Position numbers and translations under genes: made by a program
Source of the DNA: Bacillota bacterium
GTDB taxonomy: Bacteria; Bacillota; Clostridia; Lachnospirales; Lachnospiraceae
NCBI GenBank assembly: GCA_023386315.1
Contig: JAEWJZ010000018.1
Coordinates: 1-64,000, forward strand
Direction of reading: 5' to 3'
DNA length: 64,000 nucleotides
In this document: one piece after another, positions 26,049-35,223 of the stretch
Position numbering within the stretch: position 1 is the first letter of the stretch
Layout: every line of letters begins with the position of its first letter
The notes under the pieces: model-generated
Databases searched by the model: none
Told to the model about the DNA's origin: nothing
The model's input: only the letters and a program-made list of their open reading frames with translations

Positions 26049-27968
26049 TTACGCATCAATCTCCGCTTCATCCGCATGCTCATAAATAAACTGCCGTCTT
26101 GGAAGTACATCACTTCCCATGAGCATTTCCGTTATCTCTGAGGCCATACGTGCATCTTCAATCTCCACCTGTTTTAAAACGCGGTGTTCCGGATCCAGAG
26201 TCGTCTCCCAAAGCTGCTCTGCATCCATCTCACCAAGACCTTTATAACGTTGAAGGGTAAACTCGCCGGTATGTGTTCTTCTGTATCGCTCCAGTTCCTT
26301 TTCATCATAAAGATACTGTTCTTCTCCGCGTTTTGGTATCACTTTAAACAGCGGCGGCATAGCAATGTAGACATGACCGTCGTAAATTAATTCCGGCATA
26401 AAACGATACAAAAAGGTTAACAGCAGGGTATCAATATGACTGCCATCCACATCGGCATCCGTCATAAGAATAATTTTATCGTAACGAAGCTTTGTAATAT
26501 CAAAGTCATTGCCATAGCCCTCAGAAAATCCGCATCCAAAGGTATTAATCATCGTCTTGATCTCGGCATTGGCCAATACCTTATCAATGGAGGCCTTTTC
26601 TACATTTAATATTTTACCGCGGATGGGCAGTATGGCCTGATACTGTCTGTTTCTGGCTGTCTTGGCAGAACCGCCCGCCGAATCTCCCTCAACAATAAAT
26701 ATTTCGCACCTGGAGGCATCCCTGCTCTCGCAGTTAGCCAGTTTCCCATTGCTGTCAAAAGAAAATCTTGACTTGCTGAGCATATTTGTCTTGGCTTTTT
26801 CCTCCGCTTTGCGGATCTTGGCTGACTTTTCCGCACAGCTTATAACGGATTTAAGGACTTCCAGGTTACGGTCAAAATATCGCTGCAGCTCATCTCCTGC
26901 CACGGTAAATACTGCCTTTGTAGCATCCGCACTTGCAAGCTTTGTTTTTGTCTGTCCTTCAAAGATCGGATCGGGATGCTTAACTGCGATTACTGCCGTC
27001 AAGCCGTTTCTTGTATCCGCTCCGGTAAAATTGGTGTCCTTTTCTTTTAATATGCCGAGCTCTCTGGCATAGCTGTTAATCAACTGGGTAAAACGGGTTT
27101 TAAAACCGGCTAAATGGGTGCCGCCCTCCTGGGTAAATATATTGTTGCAGAAACCAAGTATATTTTCCTCAAACGTATCTACAAACTGAATGGCAGCTTC
27201 CACTTCAACCTTATCAACAATTCCCTTAAAATATACCGGATCATGAACGGCTTCTTTTCCAGCGTTTAATTCTTTTACGTAAGCCACAATTCCTTCCGGC
27301 TCATAAAACTCTACCTTTTCCTCTTCTCCCGGTCTTTTATTGGAATAGGAAATGTGAAGATTGGGATTTAAGTATGCCGTTTCGTGAAGACGGCTTTTGA
27401 GCCATTCTGCTTTGAAACGTATTTTTTCAAATATGGTCTCATCAGGAAGGAAATTGATTTCCGTTCCTGTCTCTCTGGTTTTTCCCAACGTGGGAAGCAG
27501 GCCATCCACCAGCTCCACCGTTGGTATGCCCCGCTCGTATTTGTCGTAATGAATCAGACCATCCTTATATACTTTGACACTCATGTAATCAGACAAGGCA
27601 TTTACCACGGAAGAGCCAACGCCATGAAGTCCTCCGCTGGTTTTGTATGCATCGTTATCAAACTTACCACCTGCATGAAGGGTAGATAAAACCACTCGTT
27701 CCGCTGAAACACCTTTTTTGTGCATCTCAACCGGAATACCACGGCCAGAGTCTTTTACTGTACAGGACCCATCGGTCTCCAGTGTCACCCAGATCTGATT
27801 ACAGAAACCTGCCAGGTGCTCGTCCACTGCGTTATCAACAATTTCATAAATCAGATGATTCAGTCCCTTTGTCCCAACACTTCCTATATACATTCCCGGA
27901 CGTTTCCGTACCGCCTCAAGGCCTTCCAGCACGGTAATACTGTCCGCGTTATACTGCGTTTTCGCCAT
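26049..27968 (-). CDS. parE: Topoisomerase IV subunit B (ParE-like)
   Basis: This 639-residue GHKL ATPase subunit starts at the ATG after GGAGGAG (27968) rather than the upstream codon of the open frame. The ATP site EIVDNAVDEHLAG, the glycine-rich GGLHGVGSSVVNA, the TOPRIM EGDSAGGSAK and DADVDGSHID metal site are intact. It powers strand passage with the ParC subunit encoded immediately downstream. A TATAAT promoter precedes it. Confidence 0.9.
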   Translation of the reverse strand: MAKTQYNADSITVLEGLEAVRKRPGMYIGSVGTKGLNHLIYEIVDNAVDEHLAGFCNQIWVTLETDGSCTVKDSGRGIPVEMHKKGVSAERVVLSTLHAGGKFDNDAYKTSGGLHGVGSSVVNALSDYMSVKVYKDGLIHYDKYERGIPTVELVDGLLPTLGKTRETGTEINFLPDETIFEKIRFKAEWLKSRLHETAYLNPNLHISYSNKRPGEEEKVEFYEPEGIVAYVKELNAGKEAVHDPVYFKGIVDKVEVEAAIQFVDTFEENILGFCNNIFTQEGGTHLAGFKTRFTQLINSYARELGILKEKDTNFTGADTRNGLTAVIAVKHPDPIFEGQTKTKLASADATKAVFTVAGDELQRYFDRNLEVLKSVISCAEKSAKIRKAEEKAKTNMLSKSRFSFDSNGKLANCESRDASRCEIFIVEGDSAGGSAKTARNRQYQAILPIRGKILNVEKASIDKVLANAEIKTMINTFGCGFSEGYGNDFDITKLRYDKIILMTDADVDGSHIDTLLLTFLYRFMPELIYDGHVYIAMPPLFKVIPKRGEEQYLYDEKELERYRRTHTGEFTLQRYKGLGEMDAEQLWETTLDPEHRVLKQVEIEDARMASEITEMLMGSDVLPRRQFIYEHADEAEIDA

Positions 27969-28001
27969 GTTACTCCTCCACATCTTGTATTATCAAATCC
28001 C

Positions 28002-28031
28002 ATTATACAATGGTTTTTCCATTTTTGGCAA
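28002..28031 (-). promoter_or_regulatory. Promoter of parE-parC
   Basis: The minus strand reads TTGCCA, 18 bases, TATAAT. Confidence 0.65.
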
Positions 28032-28070
28032 GTTTATGGGGGATTTTTTACCAATTTTCAGAAAAACCTA

Positions 28071-28100
28071 TTGTAATAATAAAGTCTATTGTGGTATAAT
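28071..28100 (+). promoter_or_regulatory. Promoter of tRNA-Gly
   Basis: TTGTAA, 18 bases, TATAAT, ending 24 bp before the tRNA. Confidence 0.7.
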
Positions 28101-28124
28101 ACGGAATGTGTCAAACAATAGTAT

Positions 28125-28195
<71 letters not shown>

Positions 28196-28237
28196 TAAAC
28201 CTATGAAATGCTTTTCCAGATATGCTATATTGGAATT

Positions 28238-28330
28238 ACAAAAGGAACAACCGCCCCAATACAAGGGGTTGGCCTATAAGAAGATAGAAATCCCCCGATA
28301 CCAGCCAAGTATACAAGGGGGATTTTCTAT
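28238..28330 (+). ncRNA. Candidate antisense RNA antitoxin, locus 1
   Basis: An extended -10 promoter (ATGAAA, 17 bases ending in TGC, TATATT at 28226) would start an RNA of about 93 nt near 28238. It folds into a first hairpin (CCCC/GGGG, 28250-28272) and a terminator hairpin. It converges on the small toxin-like gene at 28358-28441 and overlaps the 3' end of that mRNA through the terminator. The layout is that of type I antitoxins such as RatA. Transcription is inferred only. Confidence 0.5.
28284..28330. terminator. Shared terminator of type I locus 1
   Basis: The arms GAAATCCCCC and GGGGGATTTTC can end the plus-strand RNA (ATTTTCTAT tail) and the leftward toxin mRNA (ATTTCTATCTT tail). 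Confidence 0.7.
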
Positions 28331-28357
28331 TGCCCATTTCTGAGGCTTTAGAAAACG

Positions 28358-28441
28358 CTACTTACAATTTACGAAAATAAAGGTAAGTAATGCGATTATG
28401 AACATACCAAAGGCCATAAGGTCTTTAAAGTCATATTTCAT
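28358..28441 (-). CDS. Holin-like type I toxin peptide, 27 aa
   Basis: This 27-residue peptide is one hydrophobic membrane helix (LMAFGMFIIALLTFIFV) with a charged N-terminus (MKYDFKD). It fits the small holin-like toxin/TxpA-type peptides of Firmicutes, which damage the membrane when over-produced. The start at 28441 lies six bases after GGAGGTG; an in-frame ATG six bases earlier abuts that site and is less likely. The ribosome site is locked in a hairpin, and a candidate antisense RNA converges from the other side. The family assignment is by pattern only. Confidence 0.65.
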   Translation of the reverse strand: MKYDFKDLMAFGMFIIALLTFIFVNCK

Positions 28442-28449
28442 GCGCATCA

Positions 28450-28474
28450 CCTCCCATCTATGTATGATGGAAGG
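28450..28474 (-). promoter_or_regulatory. Hairpin hiding the toxin ribosome site, locus 1
   Basis: On the minus strand CCTTCCATC pairs with GATGGGAGG (nine bp, one wobble, seven-base loop). The second arm contains the GGGAGG ribosome binding site of the 27-residue peptide. Confidence 0.65.
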
Positions 28475-28512
28475 TCAACGCCCTTGCAGTGATACGATTG
28501 CTCCATACCACT

Positions 28513-28541
28513 ATGGTAACATATTCCTTTTTATTACTCAA
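28513..28541 (-). promoter_or_regulatory. Promoter of toxin peptide, locus 1
   Basis: The minus strand reads TTGAGT, 17 bases, TACCAT, giving a 5' leader of about 65 nt. Confidence 0.45.
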
Positions 28542-28561
28542 CAAATTTCCCGTCAGTTAGA

Positions 28562-29155
28562 TTAATACCCCAATTCCTCATCCACAAAAATAATTTCACA
28601 CTTCATACTCAATGGTACACGTTCAATTACCGATATAATACGGCAAATCCGGTTAGGACTGTCACAATCATAACATTTATCTCCCTTAACCGCACATGGC
28701 GTTTTTGCACCTAATCGTTTGACATTCAAGGGAGCGGCTATGTTTTTACACCGGGAATAAGCTTCACCAATATTCGCTGTAATTTTATTTCTGCCTATAA
28801 TGATATAGCAGGATTGTGGTCCAAAAGCAGTCATTGCAACACGATTTCCTGTAGCGTCGATATTTACAATCTCCCCAGTCTCCGCTATTGCGTTTGCACT
28901 GGATATATAAATGTCTGTACAATTTGCAAGTCTTCGCACTGCTATGCCTGGAACCTTATTGTGCCATACAACAGCATTTTTCTGTTGCAGGGCCTCAAAT
29001 AATCCTATTTCCTTCAAAGTTTCACTTCCACCAAATCCGATGGTTTGATTTTGTAAAAGATCGGTAAGGTAACAACAGGCATCTTCCTTTGTAGAAAAAA
29101 ACTGTGTTGTAAATCCATGCCGCTCAAAGTTCTTTCTTATCTGCGAATATTCCAT
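28562..29155 (-). CDS. LUD-domain protein (LutC/YkgG-like)
   Basis: This 197-residue LUD (lactate utilisation) domain protein has QNQTIGFGGSETLKEIGLFE, ANAIAETGEIVNIDATGNR and FGPQSCYIIIGRNKI, the conserved core. A cysteine cluster KCYDCDSPNRIC lies near residues 155-166. In lactate oxidation complexes LutC works with iron-sulfur LutA and LutB, which are not nearby. Stand-alone clostridial members like this one have no proven function. It is separated from the glycan operon by about 100 bp and may be independent. Confidence 0.85.
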   Translation of the reverse strand: MEYSQIRKNFERHGFTTQFFSTKEDACCYLTDLLQNQTIGFGGSETLKEIGLFEALQQKNAVVWHNKVPGIAVRRLANCTDIYISSANAIAETGEIVNIDATGNRVAMTAFGPQSCYIIIGRNKITANIGEAYSRCKNIAAPLNVKRLGAKTPCAVKGDKCYDCDSPNRICRIISVIERVPLSMKCEIIFVDEELGY

Positions 29156-29253
29156 AAACTCATCTCCATTTTAAATACGTTTCTTATCTGTTTGTCTATA
29201 GAAACAGGGTACCATCAAACCTGCAAACTATCAACATTAACATTCTATATACT

Positions 29254-30588
29254 CTAATAAGTTAATCTTTCTTCTGCAGGAAATTTCTGCTCCCTTAACA
29301 ACTTTCTTAGTATATCGGTATCAATATCACCAAGGTCCATTCCTCCTGCTTTTATACCTAGCGCCGCAGCCGTACCTGCTGCCTGCCCGGTAGCAAAACA
29401 GGCACTCATAATACGTATGGAGGACATCATGATACGATCCGCACTGATGATCCGTCCTGCAACAGCTAAATTTTTAAGTCCTTGGGGGATTAAACAACGG
29501 TATGGAATCCCATAGCATTCACCATTCTTATACTTGGAAGTCTGATAAAGTTTTTCATTCTTTCCGCTTTTTTCAGGCAGCGCTGCATGAATGTCAATTG
29601 GGTAGGAATAGTAAGCAATTGCATCCGGAAAATCGGCTCTGTTCAAATAATCCTCTTTTGTCAATGTATAGCCGCCCTTTATTCTCCTTGATTCACGTAT
29701 CCCAAGGCCGGGACCACTGGAAGCCAGCACACATTTCTCCATCCCTGGGACATATTCTCTTAAAAACGTTATGAGCTCTGGTAAGTTTCTTCTGGCTTCC
29801 ATTTCAGCCCGGCTTATATTCCATGGATCTAAAGGCTTTAAATCATATACATGACCGAAATTTAATCCTGCTATTCCATCCGCCTGTAAAGCCATCCCAC
29901 CTACCTTGGTCTCATTTAATGGAAAACGCCCATCTTTTTTTGCTTTTTCCGATGCAACCGAAAGATTCCCGTTTTCCCCTTCTTTATCCACGTAGTCCAT
30001 AAACCGATTCACATCTATGTTTGCAACACGGAAACAAAGTGTCCCTGACTGTACCCTGCCGTCCTCATCGCCATATTCCCACATCGCTCCTGCCATCGCT
30101 GCCAAATCCCCATCTCCGGTACAGTCGATAAAGTAGTCAGCCTCAATCCATTTAAATCCTCCTTTGTTGTAGACTCTGACTGCTTCGATTTTACCATCTT
30201 TATATCTGACTTCTGTAACTGTTGTGTGAAACAGCACATCACAGCTGCTGTCCATTACCAGATCATCCATGACTCGTTTTAAATGCTCCGGATCGATGGA
30301 ATACCAGTCTATTCCTTCTATGCGGTCCGGCTTCCGATCATAAAAGGGACTTTCATATCCATCTTTTTTTAGCGCCTCTAAAATTTCCCGACCAATTCCT
30401 CCAATTAAATCCTGTTCCCCATTTGTAAAAGGACCAAACGCAGGTACACCGGCTATGGTTGCCATACCTCCGAAATAGGCTTCCTGCTCAATTATTAATG
30501 TATTACAGCCATTTCTGGAGGCAGCTACAGCCGCTGCCACACCTGATGGGCCTCCTCCTGCCACGATCACATCATATTGCTCTTTCAT
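29254..30588 (-). CDS. FAD-dependent oxidoreductase
   Basis: This 444-residue cytoplasmic flavoprotein begins with a dinucleotide-binding fold (DVIVAGGGPSGVAAAVAA, Gly-rich loop at residues 11-16). It also has the family blocks FIDCTGDGDLAAMAGA and AVAGRIISADRIMMSSIRIM followed by ATGQAAGTAAALG. This is the FAD_oxidored (PF12831) type, often found in carbohydrate-degradation clusters. It lies one base after the SGNH gene in the glycan operon, so it probably oxidises a sugar or sugar-acid intermediate. No substrate is known. Confidence 0.85.
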   Translation of the reverse strand: MKEQYDVIVAGGGPSGVAAAVAASRNGCNTLIIEQEAYFGGMATIAGVPAFGPFTNGEQDLIGGIGREILEALKKDGYESPFYDRKPDRIEGIDWYSIDPEHLKRVMDDLVMDSSCDVLFHTTVTEVRYKDGKIEAVRVYNKGGFKWIEADYFIDCTGDGDLAAMAGAMWEYGDEDGRVQSGTLCFRVANIDVNRFMDYVDKEGENGNLSVASEKAKKDGRFPLNETKVGGMALQADGIAGLNFGHVYDLKPLDPWNISRAEMEARRNLPELITFLREYVPGMEKCVLASSGPGLGIRESRRIKGGYTLTKEDYLNRADFPDAIAYYSYPIDIHAALPEKSGKNEKLYQTSKYKNGECYGIPYRCLIPQGLKNLAVAGRIISADRIMMSSIRIMSACFATGQAAGTAAALGIKAGGMDLGDIDTDILRKLLREQKFPAEERLTY

Positions 30589-30589
30589 G

Positions 30590-31627
30590 CTACAAAACTC
30601 CTTTTCCTCTTCCTGTTAATTGGTCTGCCAGATTCGCCCCCATACGGATATGTCCGTTATCAGAAGGGTGAAGCAGATCCGTGCTCAAATATGTGAAATC
30701 TTTTAATATCTCTTCCCCTTTCACCAGATGAAATCTGTGATCTCTCACTTTTAATGCCGCCTGTCTTACTATTTCCTTAAAGCTGCGGTAATGCCGATAA
30801 TAAGCGGAGTCCTGATCCAGTGCGATAAGGCCTTTGTTGGGAAACATATCAATCACAAAAATATCTCTGGCCTGGCTTTTCTTTAAAGTCTCCATAAGAT
30901 ATTCCACTCGCTTACAGGTTTCTTCCTCGTCAAAAAACAGTACCATATTCACACCAATTTCCAGAGAAAGAACATCCACAGAAAGTTCTGCCAGATAGTC
31001 AGCCACTTCCTGTTCACACAAACAGGAGCCAGAAAGGCCTTTGTTCATCACATCCCAGCCCGCTGTCACCGCTGCCTGGTTTATGTAACTGTTGGAATAC
31101 AGGTTCGTCACACTTCCGCATGTAATGGATGATCCGTAAGCTGCCCATAAAACAGCTGGTTTTTCTTCCTTATTAGGCGGCCTTAGGGTGCTTTCATAAG
31201 TATCAATATAATGGAAATAGATGGCTCCATTCATTCCAAACTGAATCCGCCAGACCCATGGGGCAAATTGTTTTCCAGTCAGCATATTTTTATTTACAAT
31301 TTCATAAACAGGAGGATCTTCCACATGTAGTACGGTGCAGACTCCTGCCTTTAGTACTTCTTTTTTATGGAGTAAGTCCCCTTTATAAATGAGCACATCA
31401 ATATCCTGCTCCACCGCTGTCAGCGCAACATCAAAGTATTTGGACTCCGTTACAAACCGGAGTTCACAGCCATGGGCCCTGTCAGCCCTAAATCTTGCGT
31501 TCCTGTTTTCCGCCACTCCCAGGCTTCGGCTTAAATCACGGGGAAAGCGGCAAAGTTTCTTTCCTCCCATTCCTTCCACGTCTTCCAAATGATCCACATT
31601 ATGGAACTCGATGCCATAATCAATCAT
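30590..31627 (-). CDS. SGNH/GDSL-family hydrolase
   Basis: This 345-residue protein has a C-terminal SGNH hydrolase domain. The catalytic serine block is AAYGSSITCGS near residue 165, SLEIGVNMV carries the Gly/Asn region, and the Asp/His pair is in LHPSDNGH near residue 322. The first 150 residues form a separate beta-rich domain, as in carbohydrate esterases with a leading jelly-roll. There is no signal peptide. The start overlaps the heparinase-like gene stop by four bases (ATGA), so the two are coupled. Removal of acyl groups from imported oligosaccharides is the likely role. Confidence 0.85.
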   Translation of the reverse strand: MIDYGIEFHNVDHLEDVEGMGGKKLCRFPRDLSRSLGVAENRNARFRADRAHGCELRFVTESKYFDVALTAVEQDIDVLIYKGDLLHKKEVLKAGVCTVLHVEDPPVYEIVNKNMLTGKQFAPWVWRIQFGMNGAIYFHYIDTYESTLRPPNKEEKPAVLWAAYGSSITCGSVTNLYSNSYINQAAVTAGWDVMNKGLSGSCLCEQEVADYLAELSVDVLSLEIGVNMVLFFDEEETCKRVEYLMETLKKSQARDIFVIDMFPNKGLIALDQDSAYYRHYRSFKEIVRQAALKVRDHRFHLVKGEEILKDFTYLSTDLLHPSDNGHIRMGANLADQLTGRGKGVL

Positions 31628-33603
31628 ACTCTTAACTTCCTTTCTCTTCCGCCTGCCTCCTTTACATGTATCATCATAATTCCGTCTGATGCTTCAAATG
31701 ATACTGCGTCCACTTTACAGCCTCCGTCGCTGCTGGTAATCACATGAGAAAACATTGCCTCTCCTCCAAAAGAGCGCTCTATTCTGTAGTTAATATCCGA
31801 TATAGAAGGATTATCCGGACCTTTTGCGCTAAATACAGTCTGACCAAATCCATAGCCAAATACATGAGTTGTCACTTCCCCATCCTGATAAGCAGTTACG
31901 ATGGAACCGTCTGCTATGGTCCCTTTAACAGAATGAAGATGCTTAAATGGCTTCTTTATAGAAAAACCTTCTGCTGGCCGGCCGTTAAACGTTAACAGAT
32001 TATCTCCCGAAACATGCATAACCCAGTCAATTGCTAAATCAGGATCTGCTCCTGTTACAAGAAAAACTTCTGCAAAATAATCATCTGTCCAGGCAATTTT
32101 TCTTGTCATTTTAACAGATCTGTAATGTTCTTCCTTCCACTGTACAATGGTAAAGCTGTCGGGCATGGTATAAGGAGCAGTCCAGTCTGCTTCTGCCTCT
32201 GCATAAATAACCCCATCCAGTTCCTCGTACCGCCTTAAAACTGCGTTTACTGGCGCCTGATTTTCTTCCCCAATCATCACGGTGTTGTGAGACCCTGTAT
32301 TTTTATAATAATCGTAATGCAATAAGGCACCATATCCGGTAGTACCAAGATCGGGAGAGATCCGCTTTCCATAAGCCAGATAACTAATGCCCAGACGGTC
32401 GTAATGGTCGTGCTCCCCGCCATAACTGTCATGCTTAAACAGCAGATACCGCCCATTGGAACCTCTTAAAATGGTATTTCCACTGAGTCCTTCATTTACA
32501 TGATAATTCTTAGACAAATGACTGCATGTGGGCAGTTCATCCACACCATAGATAAAGGCTTCCATATTATCCCGTTTCTCATTTTTATATAATTGGTTTA
32601 GAATATATAAAAGTTTCTCCCCGCCCATCTCACGATAAGCAAACTCATAGAGATAGAGACTGGAAGATGTATGTCCGTAATTTGTATCATTTAACATTGG
32701 AATCCGGAATCCCGGCTCTAAATAATCCACTAATAACTCCATCATGGCCTTATAATTGGGATGACTGATATGGCTGTGAGGAGTATGCAGAGCAAACTTT
32801 TCATATGCAAAAAAACTGGTTAACGCGTAAAAATGGTAACCAAAGGCTCCTTCAAACCACATATGATTGGGAAGCATTCCATGCTCCAGCTGATAAAGAA
32901 GACCATACGGTTCATAAACTGCAAATTTAACATAGGAATCCATATGAAAAATCAGCCCGATAATGGCTATGGCAGAATTAATAATTACCTCATGGTTATG
33001 CAACTGATTATGTCGGTGTTCCATGAGAAATTCTGCACCTGGAAGCAGCATGCCCTCCCGGATAAAAGCCTGCTCTGCCTTCGTCATTACATCGGATAAA
33101 AGATCATAGGTCATAGCAAAGCTCCTGAGAAAATTGGCCTCATCAAGAGTCTGGGCGCCTGATTTTCCAGGACCATTGTAAGGGATGTCTCCATGCACCT
33201 CATAATCTTTATAATATTTGGAATACTCTGTCATGATAGAGATTGCCTTTTTTGCATAAGATTCTTCTTTGGTAACCAGGTATAAGAGTCCCATTTTAAA
33301 TGCAGCAGTATAATTTCTGGAGTTTATAATTCCCCACCAGGTGCTGTCGTAAGGCTCCCCTGTAAATACCTGACCACAGGCCGGGCATTTATGGTAATGC
33401 CCATTCATTCTGTTAAATTCCAGCTGAACTGAACATTTGGTACAGTAATAATAGAGGAACCAGTTTGCTATTCCAGTTTTGGGAACAAGAACCGGCTCTG
33501 CCATTACTTCCCTGACTTCCTTTTTTAACTGACTGATTGCTTCAGGCCAAAGCTTACCTTTTTTTTGCAGCTGTGTAACTTGTGCTTTTGTAAACTGTAT
33601 CAT
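31624..33603 (-). CDS. Heparinase II/III-like polysaccharide lyase
   Basis: This 659-residue protein has an N-terminal alpha/alpha-toroid region with HNQLHNHEVIINSA near residue 200. The C-terminal beta-sandwich begins around YGGEHDHYDRLG (near 397), which supplies the conserved His and Tyr. This arrangement fits heparinase II/III and oligo-alginate lyases, which cleave uronate-containing oligosaccharides by beta-elimination. It lacks a signal peptide, so it would act on imported oligomers. A four-cysteine knuckle, YCTKC and CPAC at about residues 53-76, is an unusual addition. The PL family and substrate cannot be fixed from sequence. Confidence 0.85.
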   Translation of the reverse strand: MIQFTKAQVTQLQKKGKLWPEAISQLKKEVREVMAEPVLVPKTGIANWFLYYYCTKCSVQLEFNRMNGHYHKCPACGQVFTGEPYDSTWWGIINSRNYTAAFKMGLLYLVTKEESYAKKAISIMTEYSKYYKDYEVHGDIPYNGPGKSGAQTLDEANFLRSFAMTYDLLSDVMTKAEQAFIREGMLLPGAEFLMEHRHNQLHNHEVIINSAIAIIGLIFHMDSYVKFAVYEPYGLLYQLEHGMLPNHMWFEGAFGYHFYALTSFFAYEKFALHTPHSHISHPNYKAMMELLVDYLEPGFRIPMLNDTNYGHTSSSLYLYEFAYREMGGEKLLYILNQLYKNEKRDNMEAFIYGVDELPTCSHLSKNYHVNEGLSGNTILRGSNGRYLLFKHDSYGGEHDHYDRLGISYLAYGKRISPDLGTTGYGALLHYDYYKNTGSHNTVMIGEENQAPVNAVLRRYEELDGVIYAEAEADWTAPYTMPDSFTIVQWKEEHYRSVKMTRKIAWTDDYFAEVFLVTGADPDLAIDWVMHVSGDNLLTFNGRPAEGFSIKKPFKHLHSVKGTIADGSIVTAYQDGEVTTHVFGYGFGQTVFSAKGPDNPSISDINYRIERSFGGEAMFSHVITSSDGGCKVDAVSFEASDGIMMIHVKEAGGRERKLRV

Positions 33604-33615
33604 GTAATCCCTCCC

Positions 33616-35223
33616 TTAATATAAGCGCTCTTCTTCTACTGCCTTTTTAAATTCGGTTGGCGTACAGCCGTAAAATTTCTTAAAACTGCTTGCAAAATAC
33701 CTTTGATTCTCGTACCCACACTCTTCCGACACTTCCTGTATCTTTAAACTGGTCTTCTGAAGAAGCATTCCGGCATGCTCCATCCTTTTCCGTATCAGAT
33801 ACTCTCCAACCCCTTCCCCGGTATGCTGTTTGAAGATCTGACGCACATAGCTGGAACTAAAATGTACCTTGCCAGCGACCCACTCTAAATCTACCTTACT
33901 GTTTTTTATATTGTTTTCCAGTAACAGTTTCATCTGCTTTACCACTGCACTGGCCTTTGTTTCTTCTGAATAATCAGAGATCATCAGACAGCAGGTTTCT
34001 ATATAGCTTACCAGCATTTCCTTCATATCCATAAGACTTCCATAATGAATTCTGTCCTGCATAGAGGCTGCAGGTTCCATAATCTCCCGGTCAAATCCGG
34101 CATGTTCCATATCATTCTGGATTGCGTAAATCAGTTCCTTTACAGACACACTGATATAGTCATTTTTCTTGTTGGCCAAAGAAGCATAGCTTTTTATTAA
34201 CCCTTTCAGTTGTAAAAGCGCTTCGTCTTTTTGTCCCATCCGTACGGAAAGGCGTATCTGATTTTTCCAGTCTCTGATTGACGAACTGCTGCCCTCCTCC
34301 TGTTTTCCACGCTCTTCTTCATAGAATAAAATGGGATGTTCTGTATTAATCATCCCCCGCCAGACCGCCATCGCTTCCTGATAAGAAGCACTCAGTCCCT
34401 TTCTGCTCTTGTGAGGACAGCCCATGGCAGAAGTAAGCTGGATCTGATAATACTTTTTCAGGCTGGTCTGTATCTTTTCCATACCTGCTTTTATCTTACC
34501 GGTAAAAGCTGCTTCCCCGTCTCCTGTCCCGCACCAGATTACAACCAGATGGACTCCATCAAAACTGACCGCATAGAGACTGATATCAGGGGGAAAATAA
34601 CCTTCCCGTATCAGCAGCAGAAACTCTTCTACACTTTCCTGACTTTTAAAATTCCAGGTTCCACCTGCAAGCCGGAGTATGCCTGCCAGATAATAGTCTC
34701 CGGATAAATCCATACCAGGCTGATCATAGTCCGTTTCCCTGCACGCTCTTCCTTCCAGCAAATCCTTACATACTTTTTCCCTGTAGAGACCTTCTCTGAT
34801 GACCGCCTGTTCCCGAAGCAGGCTCATATTCTGTTGGAGTGTTTTCTGACTGTCTAACTCGTTCATCATCTTATTTAAAACATCCTCCAACTCCTGGGGC
34901 AGAAACGGTTTTAAAAGATAATCCTTTACACCCAGAGAAATAGCCTGTCTGGCATAATCAAATTCATCGTATCCGCTGATCACAACATATTTACTTAAAA
35001 GTCTGGCTTGCTGCATCTCTTTAATCAGCTCCAATCCATTCATGAAAGGCATGGATATATCTGTGATTAAAATATCCGGTTTTAAAAAAAGGGCTGATTT
35101 TAAAGCTTCTTTTCCATCTCCCGCTACTGCAACCACTTCTACAGCTAACGAAGAGCTGCGTATGTTTTTTACAAGTAAATCTCTTACATAATCCTCATCA
35201 TCTACAATCATGACCCGATACAT
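33616..35223 (-). CDS. AraC-type response regulator (YesN-like)
   Basis: This 535-residue regulator has an N-terminal receiver domain (Asp8/Asp9, phospho-acceptor Asp55 in LITDISMPFMNG, Lys in LLKPFLP), a long middle region and a C-terminal AraC helix-turn-helix pair (VHFSSSYVRQIFKQHTGEG and SEECGYENQRYFASSFKKF). The start at 35223 follows GGGGAG and lies 16 bases inside the end of the kinase gene. It is expected to activate this operon in response to the cognate kinase. Confidence 0.92.
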   Translation of the reverse strand: MYRVMIVDDEDYVRDLLVKNIRSSSLAVEVVAVAGDGKEALKSALFLKPDILITDISMPFMNGLELIKEMQQARLLSKYVVISGYDEFDYARQAISLGVKDYLLKPFLPQELEDVLNKMMNELDSQKTLQQNMSLLREQAVIREGLYREKVCKDLLEGRACRETDYDQPGMDLSGDYYLAGILRLAGGTWNFKSQESVEEFLLLIREGYFPPDISLYAVSFDGVHLVVIWCGTGDGEAAFTGKIKAGMEKIQTSLKKYYQIQLTSAMGCPHKSRKGLSASYQEAMAVWRGMINTEHPILFYEEERGKQEEGSSSSIRDWKNQIRLSVRMGQKDEALLQLKGLIKSYASLANKKNDYISVSVKELIYAIQNDMEHAGFDREIMEPAASMQDRIHYGSLMDMKEMLVSYIETCCLMISDYSEETKASAVVKQMKLLLENNIKNSKVDLEWVAGKVHFSSSYVRQIFKQHTGEGVGEYLIRKRMEHAGMLLQKTSLKIQEVSEECGYENQRYFASSFKKFYGCTPTEFKKAVEEERLY

